In this document: piece by piece, positions 21,772 through 34,005 of the stretch | Layout: each line of letters starts with the position of its first letter | Numbering within the stretch: the stretch's first letter is position 1 | The notes under the pieces: generated by a model | What the model was told of the DNA's origin: nothing | Databases searched by the model: none | Seen by the model: only the letters and a program-made list of their open reading frames with translations | Position numbers and translations under genes: made by a program | Assembly (NCBI RefSeq): GCF_042186555.1 | Contig: NC_133334.1 | Span: 210,442,832-210,506,831, forward strand | Source of the DNA: Aquarana catesbeiana | Lineage: Eukaryota; Chordata; Amphibia; Anura; Ranidae | Length of the DNA: 64,000 nucleotides | Direction: 5' to 3'

Positions 21772-22890
21772 CAGTATCTCACAAAAGTGAGTACACCCCT
21801 TACATTTTTGTAAACATTTTATTATATCTTTTCATGTGACAACACTGAAGAAATTATACTTTGCTACAATGTAAAGTAGTGAGTGTACAGCTTGTATACC
21901 AGTGTAAATTTGCTGTCCCCTCAAAATAACTCAACACACAGTCATTAATGTCTAAACCGCTGGCAACAAAAGTGAGTACACCCCTTAATGAAAATGCCCA
22001 AATTGGGCCCAATTAGCCATTTTCCCTCCCCTGTATCATGTGACTCATTAGTGTAAGAAGGTCTCAGGTGTGAATGGGGAGTAGGTGTGTTAAATTTGGT
22101 GTTATCGCTCTCACTCTCTCATACTGGTCACTGGAAGTTCAACATGGCACCTCATGGCAAAGAACTCCCTGAAAAAAAGAATTGTTGCTCTACAAAAAGA
22201 TGGCCTAGGCTATAAGAAGATTGCCAAGACCCTGAAACTGAGCTGCAGCATGGTGACCAAGAGCATACAGTGGTTTAACAGGATGGATTCTACTCAGAAC
22301 AGGCCTCGCCATGGTCGACCAAAGGAGTTGAGTGCACGTGCTCAGCGTCATATCCAGTGGTTGTCTTTGGGAAATAGATGTATGAGTGCTGCCAGCATTG
22401 CTGCAGAGGTTGAAGAGGTGGGGGGTCAGCCTGTCAGTGCTCAGACCATACGCCGCACACTGCATCAAATTCGTCTGCATGGCTGTTTTCCCAGAAGGAG
22501 GCCTCTTCTAAAGATGATGCACAAGAAAACCACAAACAGTTTGCTGTAGACAAGCAGACTGGATTACTGGAACCATGTCCTGTGGTCTGATGAGACCAAG
22601 ATAAACTTATTTGGTTCAGATGGTGTCAAGCGTGTGTGGCGGCAACCAGGTGAGACAAAGACAAATGTGTCTTGCCTACAATCAAGCATGGTGGTGGGAG
22701 TGTCATGGTCTGGGGGTGCATGAGTGCTGCCGACCCTGGGAAGCTACAGTTCATTGAGGGAACCATGAATGCCAACATGTACTGTGACATACTGAAGCAG
22801 GGCATGATCCCCTCCCTCCAGAGACTGAGCCGCAGGGCAGTATATTTCATCAAGACGACCACTGCCTTGCTAAAGAAGCTGTGGGTAAAG
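21772..22890 (+). mobile_element. Tc1-type transposon A, 3' truncated
   Basis: It begins CAGTATCTCACAAAAGTGAG after TA (21770-21771), directly against the right end of Tigger. It aligns with the copy at 44956-47967 up to about 22890, where the match stops inside the transposase, so the 3' end and its inverted repeat are missing. Confidence 0.88.
22144..22890 (+). pseudogene. Tc1 transposase A, broken
   Basis: The ATG at 22144 (MAPHGKE) opens a Tc1-type transposase. A frame change follows soon after, then a paired helix-turn-helix region (KKIAKTLKLSCSMVTKSIQ and SAQTIRRTLHQI), YWNHVLWSDETKINLFG with the first catalytic Asp, and GGGSVMVWGC. The segment that carries the second catalytic Asp (HDNDPKHTS in copy B) is deleted near 22848, where the sequence jumps from GRRAV to KTTTALLKK. 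The region with the third acidic residue is lost with the 3' end. Confidence 0.9.
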
Positions 22891-23029
22891 CTTGAGCTGT
22901 GTTGGCAGGACCTCAGCCAGAAGGGGACAGTATTTGCCCACACCTCCAGGAGGGGGTGACCGCAGGTTATACTGGGCATTAATATCATCCAGGGACTGCT
23001 GAAGGGGCACTCTCCACACTTGGGCCCAC
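22891..23029. other. No recognised feature
   Basis: Short stretch between the broken end of Tc1 copy A and the TTAA element. Nothing identified. Confidence 0.4.
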
Positions 23030-23889
23030 TTAAAGCGGACCCTTAATGACTTGATATTAAATAATGTTCTTTAGTAAAGAACATACATTCCACATTAATA
23101 ATTATGCTACCAAAATTAGCTGTAAACTGCCTCCAGCTGTGCTCCTGTTTCTTCTTGCTGGAGGCCACCATTTTGCTGAAGCCCAGAGCCCCTGAGCAGA
23201 AGTAAATCATAAAGCTGAACTAAAACCAACAGTTTCAAAAAAGTTACATTCCTTTAATGCCGGGGATTGCTAACTGTCACATTTGCTTGTTTCCTCAATA
23301 AGCAGATCAGATCAGTCCTCAGTCCTCAGGAAGGATGTACTGGAAATGGAGCGAGTACAAAGAAGGGCAACAAAGCTAATAAAGGGTCTGGAGGATATTA
23401 GTTATGAGGAAAGGTTGCGAGCACTGAACTTATTCTCTCTGGAGAAGAGACGCTTGAGAGGGGATATGATTTCAATATACAAATAACAAACTGGTGACCC
23501 CACAATAGAGATAAAAACTTTTTGCAGAAGGGAGTTTAACAAGACTCATGCCCACTCATTAAAATTAGAAGAAAAGAGGTTTAACCTTAAACTACATAGA
23601 GGGTTCTTTACTGTAAGAGCGGCGAGGATGTGGAATCCCCTTCCACAGGCGGTGGTCTCAGCGGAGGGCATTGATAGTTTCAAGAAACTATTAGATAAGC
23701 ACCTGAACGACTGCAACATACAGGGATATACAATGTAATACTGACATATAATCACACACACATAGGTTGAACTTGATGGACTTGTGTCTTTTTTCAACCT
23801 CACCTACTATGTAAAAACTATGTAAGATCAAATCAAACAGAAGCAGCTTCCTTGGCTGTAAAGCATAAGAGGGTTTAATTCCGCTTTAA
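23030..23889. mobile_element. TTAA-flanked element with a CR1 tail inside
   Basis: The left end is TTAAAGCGGACCC and the right end is the inverted form TCCGCTTTAA, both including TTAA. About 860 bp, of which the middle is occupied by a CR1 3' end. The outer parts are non-coding. Confidence 0.6.
23283..23820 (+). mobile_element. CR1-type LINE, 3' end
   Basis: A 5'-truncated LINE tail. It encodes the last part of a CR1 ORF2 (MERVQRRATKLIKGL, then SYEERLRALNLFSLEKRRLR), then in other frames the final residues, and a 3' UTR with GTTGAACTTGATGGACTTG and a CACCTACTATGTAA end. A second copy lies at 61925-62372, and two tail fragments lie on the minus strand near 41190 and 43230. Confidence 0.85.
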
Positions 23890-24376
23890 GGCTGTCAGTA
23901 GATCGGACTCTATAAATTCGTCAGTGCCTTAAAGTGCCAAAAAATGGAGAGCAACTGAGCAGGGTGAAACAGTGTATTACTGGATTTTAAACAGTACAGG
24001 CACTTATTTTTAATGTTTTACATAGCTATACCTGCAACAGGGGCTAGCCTGTACATATCTAGCAGGACTACATTTTGTGACTAAAAATCTACTTTAAGGA
24101 AATCTTGTGACTGTTGCGTGTCCTGGAAGCATTGGAGGATCCTGATGTGTGCTCTGTAAACATCTGGAAAAAAAGCTGGCATTGTCAGGGTTGCCTTTAG
24201 AAGAGAGGGTGTGGTACTACCTAATCAAAAATTCATACTCATCAATGTCACCATACAATATATGTCAGCTCTCACCATGGATAACAGGGCCTCATTGTCC
24301 TCATTGAACCCTTGCCCTCAGATGTAGCTCAATTTGTCACCAAGTCCCTCAAAATGGTCCTGCAAGATATGGTACT
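23890..24376. other. No recognised feature
   Basis: No coding, repeat boundary or RNA signal recognised between the TTAA element and the hAT element. Confidence 0.4.
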
Positions 24377-24559
24377 ATTTAGAACAGTGCCGATCATGAC
24401 CTCCCTGGGGCCCTAAGCAAAGTTATGCCAAGGGGCCCTCTACCTAACCCGTGATGCCGTGAGCATGTAAACCATTTGCATTGCCACACAGTCACACCTG
24501 ACACTTCAGTGCTCCCAATAAAATCCTCCCTCCTTTAAACAAAACAGTCAAAGAATAAG

Positions 24560-25480
24560 TCCCCAGAGAGCCCCCATACATCAGGATCCCCAGAGAGCCC
24601 CTCCTTACATCAGGGTCCCCAGAAAGCCCCCCTTACATCAGGGCCCCTAGGGAGCCTCCCCCTACATTAGGGTCCCCAGAGAGCCTCCCCTTACATCAGG
24701 ATCCCCAGAGAGCCTCCCCTTACATCAGAGTCCCCAGAGATCCCCCCTTAAATCAGTGTCCTCAGAGAGTCTCCCCCTACATCAGGGTCCCCAGAGAGCC
24801 TCCACCTACATTAGGGTTCCCAGAAAGCCCCTCCTTACATCAGGGTCCCCAGAGAACCCCCCTTACATCAGTGTCCTCAGAGAGCCCCTCCTTACATCAG
24901 GGTCTTTAGAGAGCCTCCCTACTTACATCAGGGTCCCCAGAGAGTCTTCCTCTACATCAGGGTCCCCAGAGAGCCTCCACTTACACCAGGGTCCCCAGAG
25001 AGCCTCCCTACTTACACCAGGATTCCCAGAGAGCCTCCCCTTACACCAGGGTCCCTAGAGAGCCCCTCCTTACATCAGGGTCCTCAGAGAGCCCCCCCTT
25101 ACACCAAGGTCCCCAGAGAGCCCCCTTACACCAGGGTCCCCAGAGAGCCCCCCCCTTACACCAGGGTCCCAAGAGAGCCTCCCCTTACATTAGTGTCCCC
25201 AGAGAGCCTTTCCTCTTACATTAGTGTCCCCAGAGAGCCCCTCCTTACACAGGGTCCCCAGAGAGTCCCCCCTCTTACATTAGTGTCCCCAGAGGGCCCC
25301 CTCTTACATTAGTGTCCCCAGAGCCCCCCTCTTACATCAGTGTCCCCAGAGGGCCCCGTCCTTACATTAGTGTCCCCAGAGGCCCCCCTCTTACATCAGT
25401 GTCCCCAGAGGGCCCCTTCCTTACATAAGTGTTCCCAGAAAGCACCCCCTCTTACATCAGGGTCCCAAAACAGCTGACTC
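24560..25480 (+). repeat. Minisatellite, about 29-bp unit
   Basis: About thirty imperfect units built on ACATCAGGGTCCCCAGAGAG followed by C/T-rich spacers. Unit length varies from about 25 to 32 bp because the C run changes length. The same unit appears in the separate hAT element at 37771-38531. Long ORFs across it are repeat artefacts. Confidence 0.95.
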
Positions 25481-25512
25481 CCCCTTGCAGATGTTCCCTT
25501 GTACCTGGCTGG

Positions 25513-25805
25513 TGGAGGTGGGAGGCAGTGATCGGCAGCTCTATGGTGTCCACAGGCAGGGGGATCTTCCTGGGGCTAGTAGTTCTATCTCCGAATGTGT
25601 ACAGCGGAGAGGGGAGGGGCCTCTGACCCGGGCATCAGCAACAGTGTTCAAGCAGAGTGAAACTGATACCTGCCCAGGTCAGAGGCCCCTCCCTTCTCCT
25701 CTCCACTGTATACACTGACACTCGAGAGAGTACTACAAGCCCCAGGGAGATCCCTCCGCCCACACAGGCAACATAGAGCTGCCGATCACCGCCTTCCACT
25801 TCTCC
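25513..25805. repeat. Long imperfect palindrome
   Basis: The segment 25513-25660 is mirrored by 25672-25805. Shared inverted blocks include GATCGGCAGCTCTATG, the GCCTCTGACC block and GGAGAGGGGAGGGGCC. Arms are about 140 bp with several mismatches and a short centre. Confidence 0.8.
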
Positions 25806-26849
25806 CCACTGCACTCTAAATGGCCAGCCAGAGGTCCAGGGGGGGATGCTGGGTCTTGGGGGCCCCCCCACAGCGGTATAACGGAAGAGCCCAGTCGCAA
25901 ATGCGACTGCAGCGACCCCTAAAGTTCCGCCACTGGATGTTGTAAACATGAATTGACGCGCTTTGACAAGAGGGGGAGGCGGGGCCTCGAGTAATTTGCG
26001 GGGCCCTACGCAGCTTGCGTAGTGACCGTATAGGGCGGATCGGCTTTGATTTAGAATCCCTAACACCAAGACTCTTCCCATCTGCCTGCTGCCTGGGACA
26101 GCAGTGGCAAAACTGGCCAAAATCATGGATGTGATTACCCCAAAGGTAGGACTCACAAAGCTCCAAGAGTTTCATGGTTGTCACTTTGTGGCAAGAGTGA
26201 GTATGACCAAAGGTTAGAAGAATCAAACAGAAAATGGGCAGAAGAGCATTACTACCACTCTTACAACTGACCACTGAGGAACTGACACCCACTAAGTTAG
26301 AAGCAGTAAGGTGACTATTGAATAAGTGGTCACAGGTGCTGTCACAGAGGGACAATGACCTGGGTTGCAGCACTTCAATTGAAAATGAAATGCCCTCAGA
26401 AGAGCCCTTCCATCCTAGAGAGGTAGAGAAGCAAACCTCCACACATCTGCCAAAGAGTCAACCATAGACTAGAACAGATGATGCTACAAGGGGTGATGAA
26501 AGAGCGAAAGAGCCAATGGGTGACTTTAGGTGTCTTGGTATGAAAAAAAGGATGGCATCATCCACTTTTGTATGGAATACAGGCATCTGAAAACGATTAC
26601 TATGAGAAACGCCTATCTTCTTCACAGATCGAGGAATGGTGCCCTAGGACATGGCTACATTTTTCTCCACACCCAGTCTTGCCAATGGGTATAGCCAGAT
26701 TCCTGTTGTTAAGGCAGACCAGCTGATGACTACTTTCATCACTCCCCAGTGTTGTGCCAGTTCAAAAGGATGCATATGCCACATTCTAGAGGTGAATTGG
26801 AACACGGTCTTTGAGATATTAACCTGGATAGGAGCGGATCTATCTAAAT

Positions 26850-27628
26850 CAGTGGTCTTCAAACTGTGACCCGTGGGCCAGATAAGGCCCTTTGCTTGCC
26901 TTTGGGACATTCCTCCCACTGACAGAAGGCACTATTTTTCTCATTATCACCAAGTTGAGGCACCATTCTTTGCACCTACACCAACAATGGGGCATTGTTC
27001 ATTCCAAGAACATCAATGATGAGGCAATATATCTCCCACTGATGCCAATGGTGATGTACTATTCCTTTCACTGACACCAAGAGTGGGGCACTATTCCTCC
27101 CACTGACAGTAGTGATGGGGCACTATTCCTTCCACAGATAGCAACAAGGGGACACTATTTCTCCCGCTGACACCAACAAAGGGACACTATTCTTTCCACT
27201 GGCACCAACAACAGGATACTATTCCTTCCACTGATACAAATGATGGGACATTATTCCTCCCACTGATACCAATGATGGGGCACTATTCCTTCCACTGACA
27301 GCAGGCACCATTTCTCCTACTGACATCAACAATGGCGCACTATTTCTTCCACTGACACCAACAGCAGGGTACTATTCCTCACACTGATACCAATAATGGG
27401 GCATTATTCCTCCAACTGATATCAGCAATTAGCACTATTCCTCCCCCCAATACCAATAACGAGGGCATTATTCTTCCTCCTAGTGACCAAAGGTGGAATG
27501 TAATTTTCTTACTCCCAAGGCCTAAGGTATTATTTATTTCCACCATTGCTAGAGCATTTTCTACTCCCACTGGCCACAGTCTGACCCCCTAAAGTCTCAA
27601 GGACTGACTGAAATTTGAAGACCCCTTG
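26850..27628. mobile_element. hAT-like MITE with a minisatellite, inside the Gypsy relic
   Basis: The ends CAGTGGTCTTCAAA and TTTGAAGACCCCTTG are inverted repeats. The flanks (TCTAAAT left, TGTAAAT right) resemble a target duplication with one difference, but I cannot fix it at exactly 8 bp. Gypsy RT sequence stops at the left end and resumes at the right end. Most of the interior is a minisatellite. Confidence 0.7.
26930..27520 (+). repeat. Minisatellite, about 32-bp unit
   Basis: About eighteen imperfect units built on ACTATTCCTCCCACTGACAC followed by a CAATGATGGGGC block. Units differ by substitutions and short deletions. Confidence 0.9.
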
Positions 27629-28350
27629 TGTAAATGATGTAGCTATGTTTTTTGCAACATTCAAGGACCACCTTGCGCACTTTGATGGTGTATTTGCCCA
27701 GCTGTAACAGTATGGACTGAAGCTCCAACCCAAGAAGTGGTATCTATTCAAGCATAAAACCTAGCCCCTAGGACATGTCATCTCTATACAAGCCATACTC
27801 CCCAATTCCCAGAACGTAAAGGCCATACAGGACTGCCCCCCCCCCCCCCACACACACACACTCACCCCAACTACTATGATCAAAGTCAGAACTTCTCCGG
27901 GGCTGGCATGATCTTATTACCATTTCATCAAGCACTATGCTCTTCCTTCTGCCCCAGTTTAAAAGCTCCTACACTGAATAGGCTATAACGGGGGCCTTGT
28001 GATAGTGGAATGGGGACTGAAAGAACAGGAGGTGTTTCACTTCTTGAAGCAGCAGTTGTTGGCTCCCATTCTGGCCTTCTTGCTGACTTATCTTTTATGT
28101 TCTGGCTAAGACATTGTGCTAGTAATCATGGCCTAGAGGCTGTACTCTCACAAGTACAAGGCAGCAAGAAGAGGACCATCATTTATGCTAGTTGAAGCTT
28201 ATTTGCAATGAGAGGAAGCCTACAAACTACAGCTGCTTCAATCTGATTCTGTTGTTCTAGGTGTGGGCAGCCATCAAACATTTTGCTGAGTACCTGACAG
28301 CAGCCAAGTTCTATGTCTGGACTGATGGTACATTTCCAAACAGCTAAACT

Positions 28351-28804
28351 TGCCACTCTGGAGTAATGTTAAGCAGCACATATGATGAAGCTTGAATTCT
28401 TCTTGCATTATTACCCTAGAAATGTGGATAAGGAAGCTGTAAAGATAAAAATGTATGACTTGACTAGAGGAAGGTATAAGGGAAAGCTTTAGGTGAACCT
28501 CATCCATGTACTGGAAGAGTATACCTGAGTGGAGACACAGAAAGAGGATCCAGTGGTTGCCCATCTAAAAGAGGCGATACAGTTTTGATGGCAGCCCAGT
28601 CCCAGAGAAAATGTGAAGATATTACCAAAACCCAACAAACTGCTGAGTGAGTGGGTCCATCCTATGGTGTATTTAGCATATCTGGATCCGGGGGCGATCA
28701 TTTTTTTTAACAACCCATCCCCCCAAAAATAATCCAAGGAGTCAAATTGTGGTTGTGAACAAATCGAGCTAACAGTGGGAGATCTAAAGGGTCATAGTTC
28801 AGTT
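28351..28804. other. Probable further Gypsy relic, unresolved
   Basis: No clear domain. The position directly after the RNase H remnant suggests integrase-side remains of the same relic, but I see no motif that proves it. Confidence 0.3.
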
Positions 28805-28849
28805 AACCTGAGTTGACCCCACTACCAATCTACCTATTCTAATTTCGCC

Positions 28850-31800
28850 TGGGGGGTTGCAATTTTAATCCGTAAGGGATTACCTTTTGTATGTCATCAA
28901 GTTATCCTAGATCCTAAAGGGCAGTATGTCATCTTACATGTGTCAATCCATGGTACCCCTTTTATTTTGGTCACGGTTTGTCTCCCTCCCCCGGTCACGG
29001 CTGCAATGTTTTCTGAACTTAATGTCCATTTTGCCACTCTGCCTAACTGCCTTATGCTTATCCTAGGTGATTTTAACTCAGTTCTGCAACTGGAGCTGGA
29101 TAGGCTGAAACCCCTGAAGTCTGAGTCTAAATTGTTCTGTGCATGGTGTAATACTTATGGATCTATGGCGATGGAAGTCCCCAAACGACAGAGTGTACTC
29201 CTGCCAGTCAAGGTCGTATGCAGCCCTTTCAAGAATTGACTATGCCCTGGCCACAAGGGATTTTTTACCCCATGTCCAGTCAACTCTATATATCTCCCAG
29301 ACGGTATCTGATCACTCCATGTTACAGGTGAGGTTAACTATGGGACACAAGCCATTGTTTCGGACCTGAAGACTCATTCCTCTCTGGATTTCTATGCCAG
29401 AGATCTCTGAGGCCATCCCGTCTGACATGGCTAAATACTGGTCTCTCAGCGCAGACTCTGCTGCGGTGGGCCCTGTCTGGGACGCCTTCAAGGCAGTGGT
29501 CAGAGGTTCATATATCTCACAAATAAAGCATTATAGGTCTGTAGGAAGGGAGACGTGAGAAGCTCTTCACAAAGCTCTAGAGGAGGCTCGCACCCGTCAT
29601 TCTGAGGCTCCCTCCTCTGAGGCTCGGGGCATGCTGACAGACGCTCATAGAGCACTTCAACTCCACATGGTAGATTTGACTAGGAAGCAGCAGTTATACC
29701 TCTCTGCCCTCATCCTTGAGCATGGGGGGAAGAACGGTAGACTTCTTGCCTATCTTGCCCACGCGGACTTTCAGGATGTCTCGATTCCCTCAATTCAACT
29801 TCCTGATGGGTCAATTACCTCTGACGCACTAACTATTAACCGAACCTTAACCGAACCTTTGCAGATTACTATGGCACACTGTACAGGGATTCAGCTCTTC
29901 CCTCAGAAACAGACTTTATGGGATTTTTTGAATCTCTTGACCTCCCGACACTCACCACCCCCCAGCAAGCCTCCCTTGAAAAACCCATTACACTGGATGA
30001 GATCTCAACAGCCATACATTTATTACCCTCTAACAAAACCCCAGGCTTAGACAGCCTTCCCTCGGAATGGTATTAGACGCATTTTGAGGAGCTGGTTTCC
30101 AGGCTCCTCAGGACGTTCCAAGACTTCCTTGAGCTGAGACAGCTTCCTGATTCCATGAACAAAGCACTCATTGTCGTTATTCCCAAACCTGGCAAAGATA
30201 GGCTGCATTGTGGGTCCTACCGACCCATCTCGCTCCTGAACAATGATGCAAAAATTTTAGCAAAAGTACCGGCCCTTAGACTCCAGATGGTCATTCTATC
30301 TCTCATATCACCAGACCAATCCAGGTTCATGCCTGGCAGGAGTACCTTCGATAATATTCGTAGATTGTATCTGCACATCCACAATACCGCAAAAAGGGGG
30401 TGTGGTGGCTTGGTCCTCTCACTGGATATATTAAAAGCCTTTGATACCATAAGCTGGCCTTTATATGGGAAACTATGACACGGATGGGACTTGGTCCTTA
30501 CTTTATCCAATGGGCTAGATTGCTATACGCAGACCCGAGAGCTAGAGTCTGCACGGATAGGGATATTTCTGATCCATTCTCTTTGAAGAGGTGTACTAGG
30601 CAGGGATGTCCTCTCTCTCAACTTCTGTTTGCATTAGCCATTGAGCCCTTGGCTCTGGCTGTGCGGCAGACGTCTGAGATTGGGGGTATCCGCTCTGGCC
30701 CTCTGGAAGAGAAAATCTCTCTCTATGCTGATGATGCCCTTATATACTTGGATGGTAGAGAGAGCTCCTTTGTTAAACTACTACAGGTTGTCAGGGAGTT
30801 TGGTGCGGTCTCGGGTCTTCAAGTGGGCTGGGAGAAATCCCAGGCGTTTGTTATAGGCCCTCCCTTTTCAGTTGACTATTTACAGAGGTCACATATCCAG
30901 TTAACCCCCTCATTTAAGTACCTACCCTGTTTCCCCGAAAATAAGACCTAGCGTGATTGTCGGTGATGGCTGCAATATAAGCCCTACCACCCATATAAGC
31001 CCTAGTTAAAGTCCTTGTAGGTCTTCTTTTCAGGGTAGGGCTTATTTTCAGAGAAACAGGGTAGGGCTTATTTGGGGGGTAGAGCTTATATTGCAGCCAT
31101 CACCGACAATCACACTAGGCCTTATTTTCAGGGAAACAGGGTAGGTATTCAAATTCACGCTGACCTTTCTGGATATGAGGATCTAAATATTACCCCTATA
31201 GTCCAACAGATGAAGGATAAATTCTGTACCTGGTCATCATTGCCTATTAATCTGATCGGGCGCATAAATATATTCAAAATGATTTTTCTACCAAAGTTTC
31301 TTTATTGTTTTAGAGCATCACCGATATTCCTTACCAAAAAGTTCTTTGCAAAACTTGACTCCGCCCTATCCGCCTTTATTTGGAATGGTAGCCTACCCCA
31401 TATAGCCAAGACCTCCATACAAACGGCAAATGTCGTGGGCGGTCTGGCTTGCCCGAACTTAAGACATTACTTCCTTGCCTCCCAGCTCGCTTATATTCAT
31501 GACTGGCTACACTCTGACCCCTGAACTCCCACCACTGCCTTTCTACTGACCCTTTTTGAACCTCCTACCTCACTACGAGATGAACTGCATAGATCAAGGA
31601 GATCAGGGGGCTCCAGATGCTCCCCGGTGGAGGTTTTCTTTATGGCTTGGAGGGAGGGAGGGAAAACGTTGACACAATCCCTATCAGGTGTCTCGCCACA
31701 GACCCCACTGTGGCGGAACCCTAATCTCCCTGAGCTCTATGGCCATCCAGATTCGAACTGGTGGGCCCATTTGGAATCACACATATTTCCCACATAGTCG

Positions 31801-32771
31801 AGGAGAAGACTCTATTATCTTTTGAAGCACTCAGACTGAAATTCGGTCTTGATAACAAATTTTTCTTCAGATATCTTTTGTTACGACATGCCCTCAGAAC
31901 TCAGTTCGGATCATTGACCATAGAGCACGCGGAATCCTCTATTGAAGATCTGCTATCATTCCCTAAAATTGCCAAGCTGGTGACAACGTTTTATGGGCGC
32001 CTTCAGGCGGTGGGAGCGGACCCCTTCCAGATCTCACAGCGCAAATGAATGACGTTTATGCCTGAGCTCTCTGAAGAGGATTGGGATGAGGCCATAGAGA
32101 TATGTTTTCAAGATATCATTAGCACTGCAGATCTCTTGATACAATTTAAGTTCATATATCATTTACATTATACACCTGCTAGACTGGTTAAAATGGGTCT
32201 AGGCCCAGATATTGCTTGTGCCAGATGTAATACGATCGCTGCTGATTTCTTTCACATGTTTTGGACATGCTCTGGACTCTCAAGTGTCTGGAAGGAATTG
32301 TTTGCTTTCTTTGATAATGAACCGCACCTACCAATACCCCACACCCCGGAAGTTGGACTCTTGGGGGTTTTGAATGACCGTATTCCCCGCACTCATGCCA
32401 GGACTTTACTGCGTATTTTGTTATTTTTTGCACAAAAAACTATTTTACTACATTGGAAAGACGTGGGTCCACTCTCGGCTTCTGTTTTCTTCCGCTTGGT
32501 TAATGGGGTCCTCCCCAAATTTAAATATAAAAGTAGGGAGTTTCCCAAGAAGTTCACTAAGATAAGGCAGCCATGGTTAGATGTATCAAGAGATTTCTGG
32601 GGGGGGGTGTCCTATCCTCCCAACTCTTTCAGGCAGAGTGATGTCAAGGGGATTCATCTTTCACGCCTTGAAATATGTTTAAATAAACTGGATAGTAGAG
32701 GTTGTATACAAAATACAGTAAATATAGTGCTGATCAGGGGTCGTATGTGCTATTGGTATGAATGTGTGTGA
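28850..32771 (+). pseudogene. LINE ORF2 (endonuclease-RT), broken
   Basis: The protein would nick target DNA and reverse-transcribe its own RNA there. Endonuclease remains: ILGDFNS near 29065 and SDHSML near 29305. RT shows SYRPISLLNNDAKILAK near 30210, SPDQSRFMPGRST near 30310, LSLDILKAFDTISW near 30420, TRQGCPLSQLLFALAIEPLA near 30595 and the active-site YADDA at 30724-30738. The C-terminal part has a CARCN...HMFWTC zinc-like motif near 32215-32270, typical of L1/Tx1 ORF2. Stops and frame changes occur throughout, for example stops at about 30048, 30476 and 32046. The MITE insertion splits the RT thumb region. Confidence 0.92.
30925..31141. mobile_element. TA-flanked MITE inside the LINE
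   Basis: Ends CCCTGTTTCCCCGAAAATAAG (first 20 bases at 30925-30944) and its inverted form at 31122-31141, with TA at 30923-30924 and 31142-31143. Removing it and one TA rejoins the LINE frame (FKYL then GIQIHADL). Nearly the whole element is palindromic: the GATTGTCGGTGATGGCTGCA block near 30955 reappears inverted near 31095. Confidence 0.88.
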
Positions 32772-32951
32772 GTGAATGTTGTGAATTTGTTCTTGGGGTA
32801 TATAGTCTTGCAGACTAACTTAACATTCTCTGACTTAATTCTTGTATACACTGTAGATCTGCATTGTTTTCTTTATTGTTTTCTTTTTTGTTATTTGAAA
32901 ATGGAAAAATAAAATATCTTTTAAAAAAAAAAAACCTGAGTTGACCCACTA

Positions 32952-33299
32952 TGCACAGCACACATATACCACAGTCCTTCTACACACAAAATACAGCATG
33001 CTTTAATGAATATGCCACAAGCAGGAGTCTAACAGACATGTAAAAATCTCAACACACTTATTTTAATCAATCAAAACTGTTCTATTACATATACTATTCT
33101 ACATATAGCTAACCTTAAAGGAGTTACCAGGAGTAATGTAGAGTGCAGTGGTCAGGAATATTTCATATACAGCCCATCATACAGAGTGCAGTAGTCAGAT
33201 GTATAAAATGTAAAACATGGTGTCTATATTGCAGAGCTCAGGAATGCATAACACACAGAGTGAAGTGGTCAGGAATGCGAAATGCGCAGGTCACTTTGC
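32952..33299. other. Flanking sequence, short direct repeats
   Basis: No gene. A GAGTGCAGTGGTCAGGAAT-like phrase recurs about three times (near 33141, 33184 and 33258), so the stretch may be a degenerate tandem repeat. Confidence 0.4.
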
Positions 33300-34005
33300 A
33301 GAGTACAACCAAAAATGACCCCCTCTTTTCAGTACAAACCCCCCTCCCCCAAGCCCATATCCCCCACAGTACATATCTCACCCAGCACAACCCCCTCAGT
33401 AAAGACTTCCCCTCCAGCACAGACCCTCTAATACAGACCTACCTCCCCAACACAAACCTCTCAGTACAGGCTGATCCCTCCAACACAGTCCATCCTGTAC
33501 AAATGGACCCCCCCCCCAGCACAAGCCACTCAGTACAGATGGATCCCACCAGCACAAAACCTTCAGTACAGACTGACCTCCCCAGCACAGATCCCTCAGT
33601 ACAGTTGAACACCTCCTGTGCAGACCCCTCAGTATAGACACCCTTCCCCCCAGTGCACCAGTGCAGACCCTCCAGTACGGACCGACCCCCCCCCCCCCCC
33701 CAGTACAGACACCATTGCCCCCACCCATTTCTGACACTTTTCTCCCCCATCATAGACCTTTCAGTATAGACACTTCTCCCCTCATTACAGTACAGGCACC
33801 CCTTCCCCAGTACAGACTCCTCAGTACAGACACTCCTTTCTCTAGTACAGACCCCTCAGTACAGACACTACCCCCCCCCCCCCAGAACACATCTTCCCCT
33901 CAGTACAGACCCCTCAGCACCGACAATCTCTTTCCTCCAGTACAAACCCCTCAGTACAGACTCCTTTTACCTAGTACAGATCTCTCAGTACAGACAAAAA
34001 GTCAA
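33300..34005 (+). repeat. Degenerate minisatellite (CAGTACAGAC-based)
   Basis: Irregular repeats of CAGTACAGACCCCTC and variants, with C runs of changing length (for example 33686-33702 and 33870-33882). The period varies between about 17 and 35 bp. ORFs on both strands across it are artefacts. Confidence 0.8.

Larger units (their letters stand above)
24385..26048. mobile_element. hAT-type element with a minisatellite and a palindrome
   Basis: Flanked by the 8-bp duplication ATTTAGAA (24377-24384 and 26049-26056). The ends CAGTGCCGATC and GATCGGCTTTG are inverted repeats. Contains a 29-bp minisatellite and, beyond it, a long imperfect palindrome. No transposase. A second possible hAT end (CCGCCACTG, 25927-25935) inside suggests a composite. 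Confidence 0.85.
26480..28350 (+). pseudogene. Ty3/Gypsy pol relic, heavily decayed
   Basis: RT fragments appear in order across frames: KDGIIHFCMEYRHLKTITMRN-like residues near 26550 (only the pattern is clear), FSTPSLANGYSQIPV near 26665, then after an intervening hAT element LVNDVAMF (the usual YLDD position) near 27630 and GLKLQPKKWYLFKHK near 27715. RNase H follows with ASNHGLEAVLSQVQ near 28110 and AAIKHFAEYL near 28270. Many stops and frame changes show an old insertion, unrelated in copy to the better preserved element at 7520. No LTRs were identified. Confidence 0.75.
28825..32932 (+). mobile_element. Tx1-like L1 LINE, 5' truncated
   Basis: The insert lies between duplicated target sequences of about 20 bp (28805-28824 and 32933-32951, starting AACCTGAGTTGACC; the right copy lacks one C). 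It ends in a run of A preceded by AATAAA. The 5' end starts inside the endonuclease domain, so ORF1 and the start of ORF2 are missing. A 217-bp MITE interrupts it at 30925-31141. Confidence 0.92.

Noticed and set aside
24560..25480. CRISPR-like array
   Set aside because: Units of about 29 bp superficially recall CRISPR repeats, but there are no unique spacers of constant length and no cas genes, and the genome is eukaryotic. It is a minisatellite inside a hAT element.
25635..26442. Overlapping minus-strand ORFs of 173 and 208 codons
   Set aside because: They cross the palindrome and the end of a hAT element into its flank, have no domain and do not continue beyond.
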